Below, piece after piece: positions 49,764 through 59,434 of a stretch of 64,000 nt of DNA. Each line of letters opens with the position of its first letter. The stretch's first letter is position 1. Source of the stretch: JAJEAD01 sp964420925. GTDB taxonomy: Bacteria > Pseudomonadota > Gammaproteobacteria > HK1. Location of the stretch: NCBI GenBank assembly GCA_964420925.1, contig CAYQVB010000102.1, positions 1 to 64,000 on the forward strand, in the 5' to 3' direction. Below the pieces are notes generated by a model that ran no database searches, was not told the origin of the DNA, and saw nothing but the letters and a program-made list of their open reading frames with translations. Made by a program: the position numbers and the translations under genes.

Positions 49764-52700
49764 TCCGCTACTTCGCCGCGCATCCCACCGCGGCGAACCT
49801 CCTGATGGTGCTCTTCGTGGTGCTGGGAATCACCGCGCTGCCCGATATCCGACGCGAGACCCTGCCCGACTTCAGCATCCCCGAGGTCGAGATCCGGATC
49901 ACCTTTCCCGGCGCCGCCGCCCGCGACGTGGAGGAGGCGATCTGCCTTCCGGTCGAAGAGGCGATGGACGGTGTGAACGACATGGAAGAGATCCGCTGCG
50001 ACGCCCGCGAAGGCGCGGCAACGGCCGTCGTGAGAATGACGGAGGGCGCCGACATCGACCGCTTCGTCGCCGAGGTGCGCACCGAGACGGAAGCGATCGA
50101 CACCCTTCCGGAGCGCGCCGAGGCGCCGGTCATCCGTCAGCTCGGGCGTACCGACGACGTGATCTCCGTCACGGTGAAGGGCCCGATGGACGCAACGTCG
50201 CTCAAGGCGTATGCGGAATCGCTGAAGGCGAGACTCCAGGCGCAGGACGAGGTCTCGCTCGTGCACATCCAGGGCTTCTCGGATCACCAGATTCGAGTGC
50301 ACGTGCCGGCGCTCCTGCTCCGCCAGTACGGGGTGAGCCTCGCGGAGCTCGCCGACACGATCGCCCGGCAGAGCGTGAACCTGCCCATCGGCACCATCGA
50401 GACGCGCGAGCAGGATATCCTCCTTCGCTTCGACGACGAGCGTCGCGCGGTGCGCGAGCTCGAGGACCTCGTGGTGCTCGCGAGCGAGGGCGGTGGATCG
50501 ATCCGGCTCGGAGACATCGCCACGGTGAGCGACCGATTCGAGCGCGATGAAGACCGGATCGTGCAGGACGGCGTCCGCGCTGCGAGGCTCGACGTGCGCA
50601 AGGCGAAGGAGCAGGACATCATCCGGGTAGCGGCGGCGGTGAAGCGTTTCGTCGCCGAGGAGCGCCGGCGCGCTGCACCGGGAGTCACGCTGGTGCTCAC
50701 CCGGGACGCCGCGTCGGTGGTGAGCGACCGGCTCCAGATGCTCGTGCGCAACGGCGTGCAGGGGCTCGCGCTGGTGTTTGTCACGATGTGGCTTTTCTTC
50801 CGACTGCGCCTCTCCTTCTGGGTCGTGGCGGGACTGCCGGTGTCCTTTCTCGGCGCCTTGTACCTGATGGAGCTCTTCGGCCACTCGATCAACATGATCA
50901 CCATGGTCGCCCTGCTGATCTCGATCGGACTGCTGATGGACGACGCCATCGTCATCAGCGAGAACGTGGCGAGCCATCTTCGCCGAGGCCGCCGCGCGCT
51001 GGATGCTGCGATCGAAGGGACGCGCGAAGTCCTGCCCGGGGTCGCCTCGTCCTTCGTCACGACCTGCGCGGTGTTCGGTCCGCTCGCGTTCATCTCCGGC
51101 GACATCGGCCGGGTCCTCAAGGTGCTCCCGGTGGTGCTGCTCCTCGTGCTCGCGGTCAGCCTCGTCGAAGCCTTCCTCATCCTTCCCCATCACCTCGCCC
51201 ACAGCCTCCGGGGCGAAGGCGCCCGCGCACCCTCGCGCTTCCGCGCCGCCTTCGACCGGGGCGTCGAGCGGATTCGCGACGAGGTGGCAGGAAGGCTCGT
51301 GGATGGCGCCGTGCGCTGGCGCTACCCCTTCCTCGGCGCGGTCGTCGCGCTGTTCCTCTTCTCCGTCGCGATGCTCACGAGCGGCCGGATCGGATTCCAG
51401 GCGTTTCCGGACATCGAGGGCGATGTCATCGAGGCACGGCTGCTGCTCCCGCAGGGCACGCCGCTGCGCCGCACGGAGTCGATCGTGGACTCCGTGGTCG
51501 CCGCCCTCGCGCGGGTGAACGACCGCCTCTCGACGGGCGACGGGGACCGCGAGCGCCTCGTTCGCAGCGTCAGCGTGCGCTACTCGCAAAACGCGGAAGC
51601 ATCGGAGTCGGGTCCGCACGTCGCCACCGTCACCGCCGACCTGCTGGGCGCGGAACGGCGGGGTATCCCTCTCGACGACATCCTCGCACGCTGGCGCGAG
51701 GAGACGGGCGCAATTCCCGATGTGCTCAGCCTCAACTTTGCCGATCCGCAGATCGGGCCCGCCGGTCACGCGATCGACTTCCGTCTCCACGGCGCCGACC
51801 TGCAGGCGCTCGAAGGCGCCGCGCACGAGCTGGTCGCCTGGCTCGAGCGCTACGAAGGAGTCGAGAGCATGATGTCCGATCTGCGCCCCGGCAAGCCGGA
51901 GCGGAGGATTCGCCTGCGCCCGGATGCCCTGTCGCTCGGGGTCGACGCCGCCACCGTCGCGAATCAGCTCCGCGCCGCGTTCTTCGGTACCACCGCTTAC
52001 GAAGTGCAGGTCGGGGTAGAGGCGCTCGAAGTCGATGTGCGCCTTGCGGACGCCGATCGGGACGGGTTCGAGGACCTCGAGAACTTCCGCGTCACCCTGC
52101 CCGACGGCGCGCTCGTGCCGCTCCGCGCGCTCGCCACCATCGAGACGGGTCGCGGGTACGGCCGCATCCACCGCATGGACCGCCGCCGCACGGTGACGGT
52201 ACGGGGCGACGTCGATCCGAGAGTGGCCAACGCCATTGCCATCGTCTCCGACACCGAGCGCCGTTTCCTGCCTGGCCTCATGGAGCGCTATCCCGCGCTC
52301 TCGGTATCGGTGGAGGGTGAGGCTGCCGAAGCCGGGGAGACCGGCGCCTCGATCCGCAACGCGTTCCTCTTCGGCATCCTGGGGATCTTCCTTCTGCTCT
52401 GCTTCCAGTTCCGCAGCTACTTCGAGCCTCTCGTGGTCATGTGCGTGATACCCGCCGCGCTCATTGGAGTCGTCTGGGGACACATCCTCATGGGACTCGA
52501 CCTTTCGATGCCCAGCGTGATGGGCGCGGTGTCGCTTTCAGGGATCGTCGTCAACGACTCGATCCTCCTCGTGACCTTCCTCAAGCGTCGCGTAGCCGAG
52601 GGCGCTCCGGTGCTGGAAGCGGCGAGCCGTGCGAGTCGGGACCGCTTCCGGGCGGTGCTGCTCACTTCCCTCACGACCATTGCGGGCCTGACGCCGCTGC

Positions 52701-52891
52701 TCTTCGAGACCTCCCTGCAGGCCCAGATCCTCGTTCCCCTCGTCACTAGCATCGTGTTCGGGCTCCTGGCGACGACCTTGCTCGTGCTCTTCGTCGTGCC
52801 GGTGCTCTACAGCATCCTCGATGACTTCGGCCTTGCGACGGCGCGAGCCGACGGCGACCCGGTGTCCCCGGACGCTGCCGCCGCTGCCTGA
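49760..52891 (+). CDS. RND efflux inner-membrane transporter (AcrB/MdtB-like, HAE1 family)
   Basis: A 1043-residue proton-driven pump. The TTG start at 49760 overlaps the adaptor stop (TTGA). The first transmembrane helix (AANLLMVLFVVLGITALPDI) is followed by PEVEIRITFPGAAARDVEEAICLPVEEAMDGVNDMEEI, as usual. The two periplasmic loops and two sets of transmembrane helices are complete; the middle helix pair contains LLISIGLLMDDAIVISENV, where the central Asp residues carry protons, and the second has MGAVSLSGIVVNDSILLV. Full length matches family norm. Cargo is not predictable. Confidence 0.9.
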   Translation: MIRYFAAHPTAANLLMVLFVVLGITALPDIRRETLPDFSIPEVEIRITFPGAAARDVEEAICLPVEEAMDGVNDMEEIRCDAREGAATAVVRMTEGADIDRFVAEVRTETEAIDTLPERAEAPVIRQLGRTDDVISVTVKGPMDATSLKAYAESLKARLQAQDEVSLVHIQGFSDHQIRVHVPALLLRQYGVSLAELADTIARQSVNLPIGTIETREQDILLRFDDERRAVRELEDLVVLASEGGGSIRLGDIATVSDRFERDEDRIVQDGVRAARLDVRKAKEQDIIRVAAAVKRFVAEERRRAAPGVTLVLTRDAASVVSDRLQMLVRNGVQGLALVFVTMWLFFRLRLSFWVVAGLPVSFLGALYLMELFGHSINMITMVALLISIGLLMDDAIVISENVASHLRRGRRALDAAIEGTREVLPGVASSFVTTCAVFGPLAFISGDIGRVLKVLPVVLLLVLAVSLVEAFLILPHHLAHSLRGEGARAPSRFRAAFDRGVERIRDEVAGRLVDGAVRWRYPFLGAVVALFLFSVAMLTSGRIGFQAFPDIEGDVIEARLLLPQGTPLRRTESIVDSVVAALARVNDRLSTGDGDRERLVRSVSVRYSQNAEASESGPHVATVTADLLGAERRGIPLDDILARWREETGAIPDVLSLNFADPQIGPAGHAIDFRLHGADLQALEGAAHELVAWLERYEGVESMMSDLRPGKPERRIRLRPDALSLGVDAATVANQLRAAFFGTTAYEVQVGVEALEVDVRLADADRDGFEDLENFRVTLPDGALVPLRALATIETGRGYGRIHRMDRRRTVTVRGDVDPRVANAIAIVSDTERRFLPGLMERYPALSVSVEGEAAEAGETGASIRNAFLFGILGIFLLLCFQFRSYFEPLVVMCVIPAALIGVVWGHILMGLDLSMPSVMGAVSLSGIVVNDSILLVTFLKRRVAEGAPVLEAASRASRDRFRAVLLTSLTTIAGLTPLLFETSLQAQILVPLVTSIVFGLLATTLLVLFVVPVLYSILDDFGLATARADGDPVSPDAAAAA

Positions 52892-53029
52892 GCGGAGCCG
52901 GTGTTCGCGGCCGGCTGCCACCGAGCATGATTCGCGTCACCCTGGAAGCGGCGCGACGTGCGGGCGGATCCGGGCGAGAGGAAAAGCGATTGCCGGGTCG
53001 CGCCCAGGTTCCTGCCCGCTCGCGCGTGC

Positions 53030-53806
53030 TCAGCTTCCGGAACGGCTCTCCAGGTAGTTTCGGCACAGCGCGACGAGGCGCTCGCGGCCGAAGCTCGGCT
53101 CGTGTCCGGCATGGACCACGGTGACGGGGAGCGCCATCAGCCGCTCCATGGTGCGGCAGTAGGTCTCGACGTCGGACTCCGGCAGCATGTCCAGGAGCGG
53201 GCCGTCATAGACCGCGTCTCCGGAGAACAAGGTGCCGGTCGCCGATTCCCAGAGGCCCACGCTGCCCGGCGAATGCCCCGGGAGGTGCAGGACCTCGAAG
53301 CGCCGGTTGCCGATGGAGACGACGTCGCCGTCGTCGACGATCCTCGTCGGCCGGGCGGGCTCCACGCGCCAGGCACGCGGGTTGTAGTCGCGATGGGGCA
53401 GGGCATCGAGCAGGCACTCGGCGATCGGATAGCCCGCGGTCTCGATCGCCTCGATGACTTCCGGCTCCATGTCCTCGCGGTAGAGCGAGAAGCGATCATC
53501 GCCTCGCGCCATGAGTTCCGCTTCCTGGCGTCCCACGATGCGCTGCTCGAACTCGTGCAGGCCGCCGACGTGATCGAAGTGGGTGTGCGTCGCGAAGGCG
53601 ATGACGCCGTGTCCGAAGAGATCCGCGATCGCCGGTTTGAGCTCCGCAACCCCGATGCCGGTGTCGACGAGCAGGTCGGTCTCCGACCCACGGACATGCC
53701 AGATGTTGCAGCGCCCGAGGGGGTCGACGTGCGGCTCCCAGATCAGGGTGATGTCGTCGTCGATCTTCTTCCGCTCGAACCAGCGTTCGGCGATTCGAAA
53801 GGTCAT
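53030..53806 (-). CDS. MBL-fold metallo-hydrolase
   Basis: 258 residues from the ATG at 53806. The zinc-binding motif is complete: THTHFDHVGG with His74, His76, Asp78 and His79, followed by HLPGHSPGSVGLW (third metal-site His) and GDAVYDGPLLD (bridging Asp). The last His is in VVHAGHEPSF. The middle has a RAWRVEPARPTRIVDDGD segment of the glyoxalase II/AHL-lactonase-like branch. The frame is open far upstream but the shorter form gives the normal start. It converges on the RND pump gene. The hydrolysed ester, lactone or thioester is unknown. Confidence 0.85.
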   Translation of the reverse strand: MTFRIAERWFERKKIDDDITLIWEPHVDPLGRCNIWHVRGSETDLLVDTGIGVAELKPAIADLFGHGVIAFATHTHFDHVGGLHEFEQRIVGRQEAELMARGDDRFSLYREDMEPEVIEAIETAGYPIAECLLDALPHRDYNPRAWRVEPARPTRIVDDGDVVSIGNRRFEVLHLPGHSPGSVGLWESATGTLFSGDAVYDGPLLDMLPESDVETYCRTMERLMALPVTVVHAGHEPSFGRERLVALCRNYLESRSGS

Positions 53807-54054
53807 GGGACTCTGCGAGCGTCGGGCATTGCGATCGCTCCCCTCCGCCGGTGAACCTCGGCAATCATAGCCGTATCCATCAGGCGCGACACCGCCGCAC
53901 CCGCTGGGGCGGTGGTTCATCGACTTCGGCAAGAGTAGAGTGTCCTCGATGAGTGCGCCTGCGCACGCCGCGGGAATCAAGCTTCGGCGGCCGGCCGCGC
54001 CGGGTGTTACCAACCCGGGGAGTGTGGCCCGGTCGAGAAACGGGAGAACCATCC

Positions 54055-55641
54055 ATGACCGCCAACACCTGGACCCGGGCGGCCTCGCTCGAAGCCCTCC
54101 GGACCAAGGGCCGCGTGGTGTTCCGCAAGTCGGGACGCCAGATCGCCCTCTTCGACACCCCGAAGGGCGTGTTCGCCTGCAACAACCGCTGCCCGCACGA
54201 GGGCTACCCCCTGAGGGAGGGGAGCCTGGACGAGCGCTGCGTCATCACCTGCAACTGGCACAACTGGAAGTTCGACCTCGCGAGTGGACGGAACATCTAC
54301 GAGGGCGAGGGGCTGCGCACCTATCCGGTGGAGATCCGCGACGGCGAGGTCTGGATAGATCTGGCGGACCCGCCCTTCGAGAAGCGCCGCTCCGAGATAC
54401 TCGTTAGCCTGCGCCAAGCGCGCGAGAACAATTCCTACGAGCGTATGGCGCGCGAGATAGCCCGCCTGCGCCGCCTCGGCGCCGATCCCCTCGACGCGGT
54501 GCGCGAGACCATTCACTGGTCCTACGATCGGATGGAGTTCGGCTGGACCCATGCCTACGCGGGAGTCGCGGACTGGCTCACCCTCTACGACGAGAACGAA
54601 TCCGACGAAGAGAAGCGTCTCGCCTGCGTGCTGGAGGGGGTCGCCCACGTTGCGGATGACGTGCTGCGGCAGCCTCGGCACCGTTTCACCGATGCCGTCC
54701 GGCCTTACGATGAAGAGGCGTTCGTCGCCGCGGTCGAGGGGGAGGACGAGGACGCGGCGGTGGCAATGCTGCGGGGCGGTCTCGAAGCGGGCCTCGGATT
54801 TGCCGACTTCGAGCCCGGACTCACGCGCGTCGCCCTCGCTCACTACAATGATTTCGGTCACACGCTCATTTACGTGACCAAGGCGGGCCGGCTCATCGAG
54901 CGCCTCGGTGCCGAGGTCGCCCGGCCTCTGCTTTTCTCGCTCGTGCGCGGGATGGTGTTCGCGACCCGGGAGGACCTCATCCCAGAGTTTCGGGGCTACG
55001 CGAAGGCGCTCGCCCGATGGGGCCGGGCGAAGAACGGAATGGACCCGGTGCCCGCCGACTGGCGCGGGCTCGGCATCAACAAGGCGCTGTCACGGGCAAC
55101 GTCTTCGAGCGCAGTGCCGCCGTCTCGGCTCTACCACGCCCTGCTCGGCGCCAACGCCCACAACCTCCTCACCTTCGACATTGCGCAGCAGGATCGGATC
55201 CGCATTGCCATCGACGACAACGTAGGGTGGCTCGACTTCACTCACGGCATCACCTTCGCCAACGCGGTGCGCGAGCAGTGCACCAGGTTTCCCGAGCTGT
55301 GGCCTTCCGCGCTCCTGCAGATGGCCTGCTTCAGCGGCCGCAATGCGCCCTACACCAACGGGCTGGAGGATGCCGAAGAATGGCGGGTGAAAGATGCGGG
55401 CGCCTTCGTCGACGAAGCGGTGGAAGGGCTCTTCGATCACGGGGCGGGCGAGTTCATCGTGTCGGTGCACCTGCTGAAGACGGTGATGGCGGCGAGGGAG
55501 GAGTTGCGTGCGGATCCTCCCGAGGAGGTCGCCGATCTGCTCGCGGCCGGGCTCAACCGCTTCCTGCACTCGCGTCTGAAGCGCCGCCAGGTGCGCAGGA
55601 GCGTCTACCAGGCGATGAAGTTCGTAGCCTACGACGGCTGA
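54055..55641 (+). CDS. Rieske [2Fe-2S] domain fused to a large unrecognised helical domain
   Basis: 528 residues. The N-terminal 110 form a ferredoxin-like Rieske domain (Cys46-Pro-His48 and Cys66-Asn-Trp-His69 in RCPHEGYPLREGSL and VITCNWHNWKFDL). The remaining 400 residues have no family I recognise. They are alpha-helical, with several conserved-looking histidines: HWSYDRMEFGWTHAYAGV, GVAHVADDVL, ALAHYNDFGHTLIY, GANAHNLLTFD and SVHLLKTVMAARE. These could bind iron or another metal, so an oxygenase or oxidase is possible. A loose resemblance to questin-oxidase-like proteins is the best alternative. It is a good candidate for a new redox family. Confidence 0.6.
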   Translation: MTANTWTRAASLEALRTKGRVVFRKSGRQIALFDTPKGVFACNNRCPHEGYPLREGSLDERCVITCNWHNWKFDLASGRNIYEGEGLRTYPVEIRDGEVWIDLADPPFEKRRSEILVSLRQARENNSYERMAREIARLRRLGADPLDAVRETIHWSYDRMEFGWTHAYAGVADWLTLYDENESDEEKRLACVLEGVAHVADDVLRQPRHRFTDAVRPYDEEAFVAAVEGEDEDAAVAMLRGGLEAGLGFADFEPGLTRVALAHYNDFGHTLIYVTKAGRLIERLGAEVARPLLFSLVRGMVFATREDLIPEFRGYAKALARWGRAKNGMDPVPADWRGLGINKALSRATSSSAVPPSRLYHALLGANAHNLLTFDIAQQDRIRIAIDDNVGWLDFTHGITFANAVREQCTRFPELWPSALLQMACFSGRNAPYTNGLEDAEEWRVKDAGAFVDEAVEGLFDHGAGEFIVSVHLLKTVMAAREELRADPPEEVADLLAAGLNRFLHSRLKRRQVRRSVYQAMKFVAYDG

Positions 55642-55714
55642 GTCTGGCGACGGAAGCCGGGCGCACCTTGGCTTGCGAGTCTCCCCGTAACCCGGCTGGC
55701 TGAGACGGCCGTGG

Positions 55715-56005
55715 CTACTTGAAGATTCCGTCCCCTTGCTCGTCGATCAGCCGCTTCGCCTTGCGCACCGTGAGATCCACGGTGCCGTCGAGATCGGGGT
55801 TGGTATCGGCGCGGACGAAGGTGTGGGCTTTCTGTTCGCCGTCAACTTCCTTGCTGATGACCCCCATCACCCGCCATCCCCCCGAGTCGCGTTGCGGCGT
55901 CGCCACGATGGTGTAGCCGTTGTACTCCTGTGGCGGCGCCTCGTGGGTGCCGCCCGACGCCCCGCCGCCGCCCGAGAACAGCTTCTTCAGGAACCCGAGT
56001 GCCAT
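55715..56005 (-). CDS. HlyU-family small protein
   Basis: A 96-residue protein matching HlyU-type proteins of proteobacteria. It has the start MALGFLKKLFSGGGG, an EYNGYTIVATPQRDSGGWRVMGVISKEVDGEQKAHTFVRAD core and the end VRKAKRLIDEQGDGIFK. GGGAGG precedes the ATG at 56005. The family is named after a Vibrio regulator of hemolysin, but this small basic form is widespread and its function here is not established. It converges with the Rieske-fusion gene. Confidence 0.8.
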   Translation of the reverse strand: MALGFLKKLFSGGGGASGGTHEAPPQEYNGYTIVATPQRDSGGWRVMGVISKEVDGEQKAHTFVRADTNPDLDGTVDLTVRKAKRLIDEQGDGIFK

Positions 56006-56276
56006 CGCCTGCCTCCCCTTGGCGCACCAGCGTCTCCGATGCGCTCGCCGGGGTCTCGTCCGCGGGAGCGCACGTCGCGCGTGCGTGCAGTTATACACCG
56101 CTCGGGCGGCGGCTGCACGATTCAATCCAGCATGAGCGGAAGGCGCATCACACCGATCATCGGAGGCGCGACCCCTGAGGCAAAACGTGTTCGGACTCCA
56201 TCCGCTTCGATGCCGGCGGCCGCTGCATTTTGCGGCGTCGTATAAGATGCCGACCGAATCGAATGTAGGGGCTCCG

Positions 56277-56921
56277 ATGAACACGTCGATGCCGCACTTC
56301 TCCCAGAAGTTCGCCATTGGAGTGATGATCGCGGTAGCGCTCGCCGCCGGCATGGTCGTCGGGGGAATGGATCGGGATGGCGTCACCTCGAGCGGGGCAT
56401 CCGATGCCGCATCGGGTCTCGGGCGCTACGAGATCGGAGGAGAGCTCGATCTCACCAACCAGCGCGGGGAGCGTGTACGGCTGAGCGATCTTGCCGGCAA
56501 CGCGGTGATGCTCTTTTTCGGCTACACCTACTGCCCCGACATCTGCCCGGCGACCCTCGCCCGCATACGTTCGGTCAAGGCCGCCCTGGCGCCGGAAGAC
56601 GCCGCCCGTTTCATCGGGGTGCTGGTGTCGGTGGACCCGGCGCGCGACACGCCCGCACGGCTCGGTGAGTACGTGGAGTTCTTCGACCCCGGTTTCATCG
56701 GGCTGACCGGCGCAGAGGATGAGTTGCAGAGCGTTGCGCGCCGCTACGGGGCCCAGTTCGAGATTCCCGAAGGTCAGCCCGAGGACGGCTATCTCGTGAA
56801 CCACTCCACCTTCGGATATCTCATCGATCCGGCCGGGCAGGTGCGAGCGCTCTACTCCGGGGAAGAACCCATCAAGGAGATGGCGGCCAACGTGCAGGAA
56901 GTGCTCGGAGAGATCGGATGA
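56277..56921 (+). CDS. Sco1/SenC-family copper chaperone
   Basis: 214 residues with a membrane anchor near the N-terminus (FAIGVMIAVALAAGMVVGG). The thioredoxin-fold copper site is complete: Cys86 and Cys90 in YTYCPDICP and His176 in LVNHSTFGYLID. Family segments VSVDPARDTPARLGEYVEFFDP and FIGLTGAEDELQSVARRYGAQFE are present. Sco proteins load copper into cytochrome oxidase or keep thiols reduced. No oxidase gene is adjacent; the copper enzyme NirK lies 2.5 kb downstream, and an assembly role there is possible but unproven. An ATG 30 bp upstream (56247) is an alternative start. Confidence 0.87.
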   Translation: MNTSMPHFSQKFAIGVMIAVALAAGMVVGGMDRDGVTSSGASDAASGLGRYEIGGELDLTNQRGERVRLSDLAGNAVMLFFGYTYCPDICPATLARIRSVKAALAPEDAARFIGVLVSVDPARDTPARLGEYVEFFDPGFIGLTGAEDELQSVARRYGAQFEIPEGQPEDGYLVNHSTFGYLIDPAGQVRALYSGEEPIKEMAANVQEVLGEIG

Positions 56922-57032
56922 GACCGCCGCCCATTGGGGGGAAGCGGAGAGCGATGTGACAATTGACGCGTTGGGCCACCGTGCAATCCTTGCACGTGCC
57001 TGCTTCGATACCCGACGCGCAAGGGGAAGACC

Positions 57033-58865
57033 ATGCATGAACGGGGACAGTCAGTGGAGATAAATCCGGAATGGCGTGATTTCGTAGAAAAAGCCGACGC
57101 GGAATGGGCGGTCATGGAGGAAGAAGAGCGCCGCATTCGAGAAGAGGTGATGCCGGACAAGGTCCTGCCCTTTCGATCGGCGATAACGCATCCGCAGCTC
57201 GTTTTCGAGCAGGACGTGCCCATGCGGACTCGTGACGGGGTCACGTTGAGAGCAGACGTCATTCGCCCGGATTCATCGGAGCGCTTTCCGGTGATAGTGA
57301 TGCGCACCCCCTATGACAAGCGCGCTTCGTTGGACTCCGGTCCGGTGGTGATGCGCAACCTCGCCCAGCGAGGCTACGTGACCATCATTCAGGACGTGCG
57401 GGGCAAGTATGCCTCCGAGGGCGAGTTTGCGCCGCGGATTAACGAAGTCGATGACGGATACGACACCGTGGAGTGGGCGGCATGTCAGGAGTGGTCCAAC
57501 GGCAAGGTGGGTATGTGGGGCGTTTCCTATGGAGGCTTCAGCTCGTTGACCGCGGCGCTTGCCAAGGCGCCCCATCTGACCTGTATTTTCCCTGCGATGA
57601 TTGGCCTCAAGTTCCTGCCCTACAGAAACGGCACTTTCGGGCTGCAGGGCCGGGCCGCGTGGCTCATATGGACCACCGGGCGCTACAACAACAACCCGCT
57701 GCGCATCGACTTCAATCATCTGCCCCTGAATGAGATCGACGACAAGGCCGGATATCCCAGTGGTCTGTTCAAGGCGCTGGTCACCATGGACCTTGACAAG
57801 GTGCAGGCGGCGGAGACGGCCTTCGGCCCCGATAATCTTTCCGCCATCACTGCGAAATCCTGTCTGGTCGCCGGTTGGCATGATGAGCTGTGTGGGGAAA
57901 CGCTCGTCAACTGGCCGCACTTGCGGCAATCCGACCCCGATGCGAGATTGCTGATCGGGCCGTGGCACCACAACTTGTTGAGCATGGAGGAAGCGAGAAT
58001 CGGTGCGCTGCCTACCGAGAAGGTGGAGCTCTGGAGCTACCTGGAGGAAATGGAGCAGTTTTTCCGCACCCACTTGAAGGAAGAGCACGGTGACCGTGCC
58101 GGGACCGACGCCCCCGTGAAGCTGTTTGTGATGGGTGAGAACCGGTGGCGGAGCGAGAAGGAATGGCCGCTGGCCCGGACGCAGTACACGCCGTTCTATC
58201 TGCACAGCAGCGGGGCCGCGGAGAGGGATCTCGGCGATGGGCGGCTCGATCCGCACCGGCCCGACGGCGAAGAGGCGGCGGATCGCTTTCACTACGATCC
58301 GCTGAGCCCGGTGTCCTGGCCCCCCAGCGAGGACGTTTGGGAGTACCTGCACTGCATGGGCAGTTGTCGTGATGTGGAGCTGAGGGAGGATGTGCTCGTC
58401 TACAGCAGCGAGGACCTGGTGCAGGACCTCGAAGTCACCGGGGCAGTCGGGGTGACCTTGTTTGCGGCCACCGATGCCGAGGACACCGACTTCGTGGTGT
58501 GCCTGATCGATGTCCACCCGGATGGACACAGCCAGTACCTGACCAACGGCATTGTTCGCGGTCGCTTCCGGGAGGGCGTGGAGAATCCGCGGCTGCTGGA
58601 GCCGGGCCGGGTTTACAGGTACGAGTTCGAGCTGGCGCCCACGAGCAATCTGTTCAGAAAGGGCCACCGTATCCGGGTGGCGGTGTCCAGCAGCGACTTC
58701 AGCCGCTTTGCCCGCAATCAGAACACCGCCGACCCCATCGGCGTCTCTCGCGAGGTGAAGGTTGCGCAGCAGACCATCGTGCACTCCAGCGACTACCCGT
58801 CGCACGTCGTACTGCCGGTGATTCCGCGCAGGGCGTGCCGCCCCGTGCGCGAGCCGGCCGAGTAA
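57033..58865 (+). CDS. CocE/NonD-family alpha/beta hydrolase (full length)
   Basis: 610 residues. The N-terminal alpha/beta-hydrolase domain has MRTRDGVTLRADVIRPD, then IQDVRGKYASEGEF and the nucleophile Ser165 in MWGVSYGGFS. The catalytic His/Asp region follows around LIGPWHHNLLS. The C-terminal jelly-roll domain (CIDVHPDG-like CLIDVHPDGHSQYL, NLFRKGHRIRVAVSSSDFSRFARN) completes the fold. Such acylases or esterases cleave ester or amide bonds of varied substrates. The first 50 residues (EWRDFVEKADAEWAVMEEEERR) are an extra helical segment not present in all members. It lies 10 bp before an NTF2-like gene, likely co-transcribed. Confidence 0.86.
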   Translation: MHERGQSVEINPEWRDFVEKADAEWAVMEEEERRIREEVMPDKVLPFRSAITHPQLVFEQDVPMRTRDGVTLRADVIRPDSSERFPVIVMRTPYDKRASLDSGPVVMRNLAQRGYVTIIQDVRGKYASEGEFAPRINEVDDGYDTVEWAACQEWSNGKVGMWGVSYGGFSSLTAALAKAPHLTCIFPAMIGLKFLPYRNGTFGLQGRAAWLIWTTGRYNNNPLRIDFNHLPLNEIDDKAGYPSGLFKALVTMDLDKVQAAETAFGPDNLSAITAKSCLVAGWHDELCGETLVNWPHLRQSDPDARLLIGPWHHNLLSMEEARIGALPTEKVELWSYLEEMEQFFRTHLKEEHGDRAGTDAPVKLFVMGENRWRSEKEWPLARTQYTPFYLHSSGAAERDLGDGRLDPHRPDGEEAADRFHYDPLSPVSWPPSEDVWEYLHCMGSCRDVELREDVLVYSSEDLVQDLEVTGAVGVTLFAATDAEDTDFVVCLIDVHPDGHSQYLTNGIVRGRFREGVENPRLLEPGRVYRYEFELAPTSNLFRKGHRIRVAVSSSDFSRFARNQNTADPIGVSREVKVAQQTIVHSSDYPSHVVLPVIPRRACRPVREPAE

Positions 58866-58875
58866 GGTCGCGGCC

Positions 58876-59310
58876 ATGAGCGGAAGTCCCCACGATTCTC
58901 CGGCCGCGCTGGTCGATGCCTGCTACGACCTGATCACCTTCGAGCCGGGAGCCGAGCCCGACTGGGAAGGCTTCCGGGCACTGTTTCATCGCCGGGCGGT
59001 GCTCGCGCTGCGGGTGTTTCCCGAGGACGATGCGGTCACGGTGATGGACCTCGACGCCTACATGGTCAAGCAGATGCGCGCCGGGATGGAGGAGGAGGGC
59101 TACTCGGAAACCCTGGTGAGCCGCACCGAGCTCGTGTTTCACGATGTGGCCGAGGTCCGGGTGGTCTTCGAGATGAGGTTCGGCGAAGGGGCGCCCCACA
59201 CCGCGGTCGACGTGTATGGCCTCGTCAGGCTCGATGGGCGCTGGTTGATCGCCTCCATCATTAGCGACATCGCCGCGCCCGGTGAGCCACTCCCCGGGAA
59301 CTGGGGATAG
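58876..59310 (+). CDS. NTF2/SnoaL-like fold protein
   Basis: 144 residues of the cystatin-like alpha+beta barrel type. The pattern DACYDLITFEPGAEPDWEGFRALFHRRAVL followed by the strands LVSRTELVFHDVAEVRVVFEMRFG and AVDVYGLVRLDGRWLIASIISD is typical of DUF4440/SnoaL-like proteins. They act as small isomerases, hydrolases or stress-binding proteins, and no catalytic residues can be assigned. It follows the CocE gene by 10 bp, so a shared role is likely. Confidence 0.65.
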   Translation: MSGSPHDSPAALVDACYDLITFEPGAEPDWEGFRALFHRRAVLALRVFPEDDAVTVMDLDAYMVKQMRAGMEEEGYSETLVSRTELVFHDVAEVRVVFEMRFGEGAPHTAVDVYGLVRLDGRWLIASIISDIAAPGEPLPGNWG

Positions 59311-59434
59311 TCCGCAGCGGCGTCACGGCGGACCTGCGCATCCCGCCGAACGACGCCGGTCACGGGGTGACCGGCGCCTTGGTACCTCCGCTTTCGTGGA
59401 CGATGTTGCTTGCGCCGGCCGCGACGCGCGGGCG

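Noticed and set aside
49421..52483. A 1020-codon minus-strand frame opposite the RND pump
   Set aside because: It mirrors the pump coding region, is rich in His, Asp, Glu and Arg and has no membrane segments or domains; the plus-strand pump is full length.
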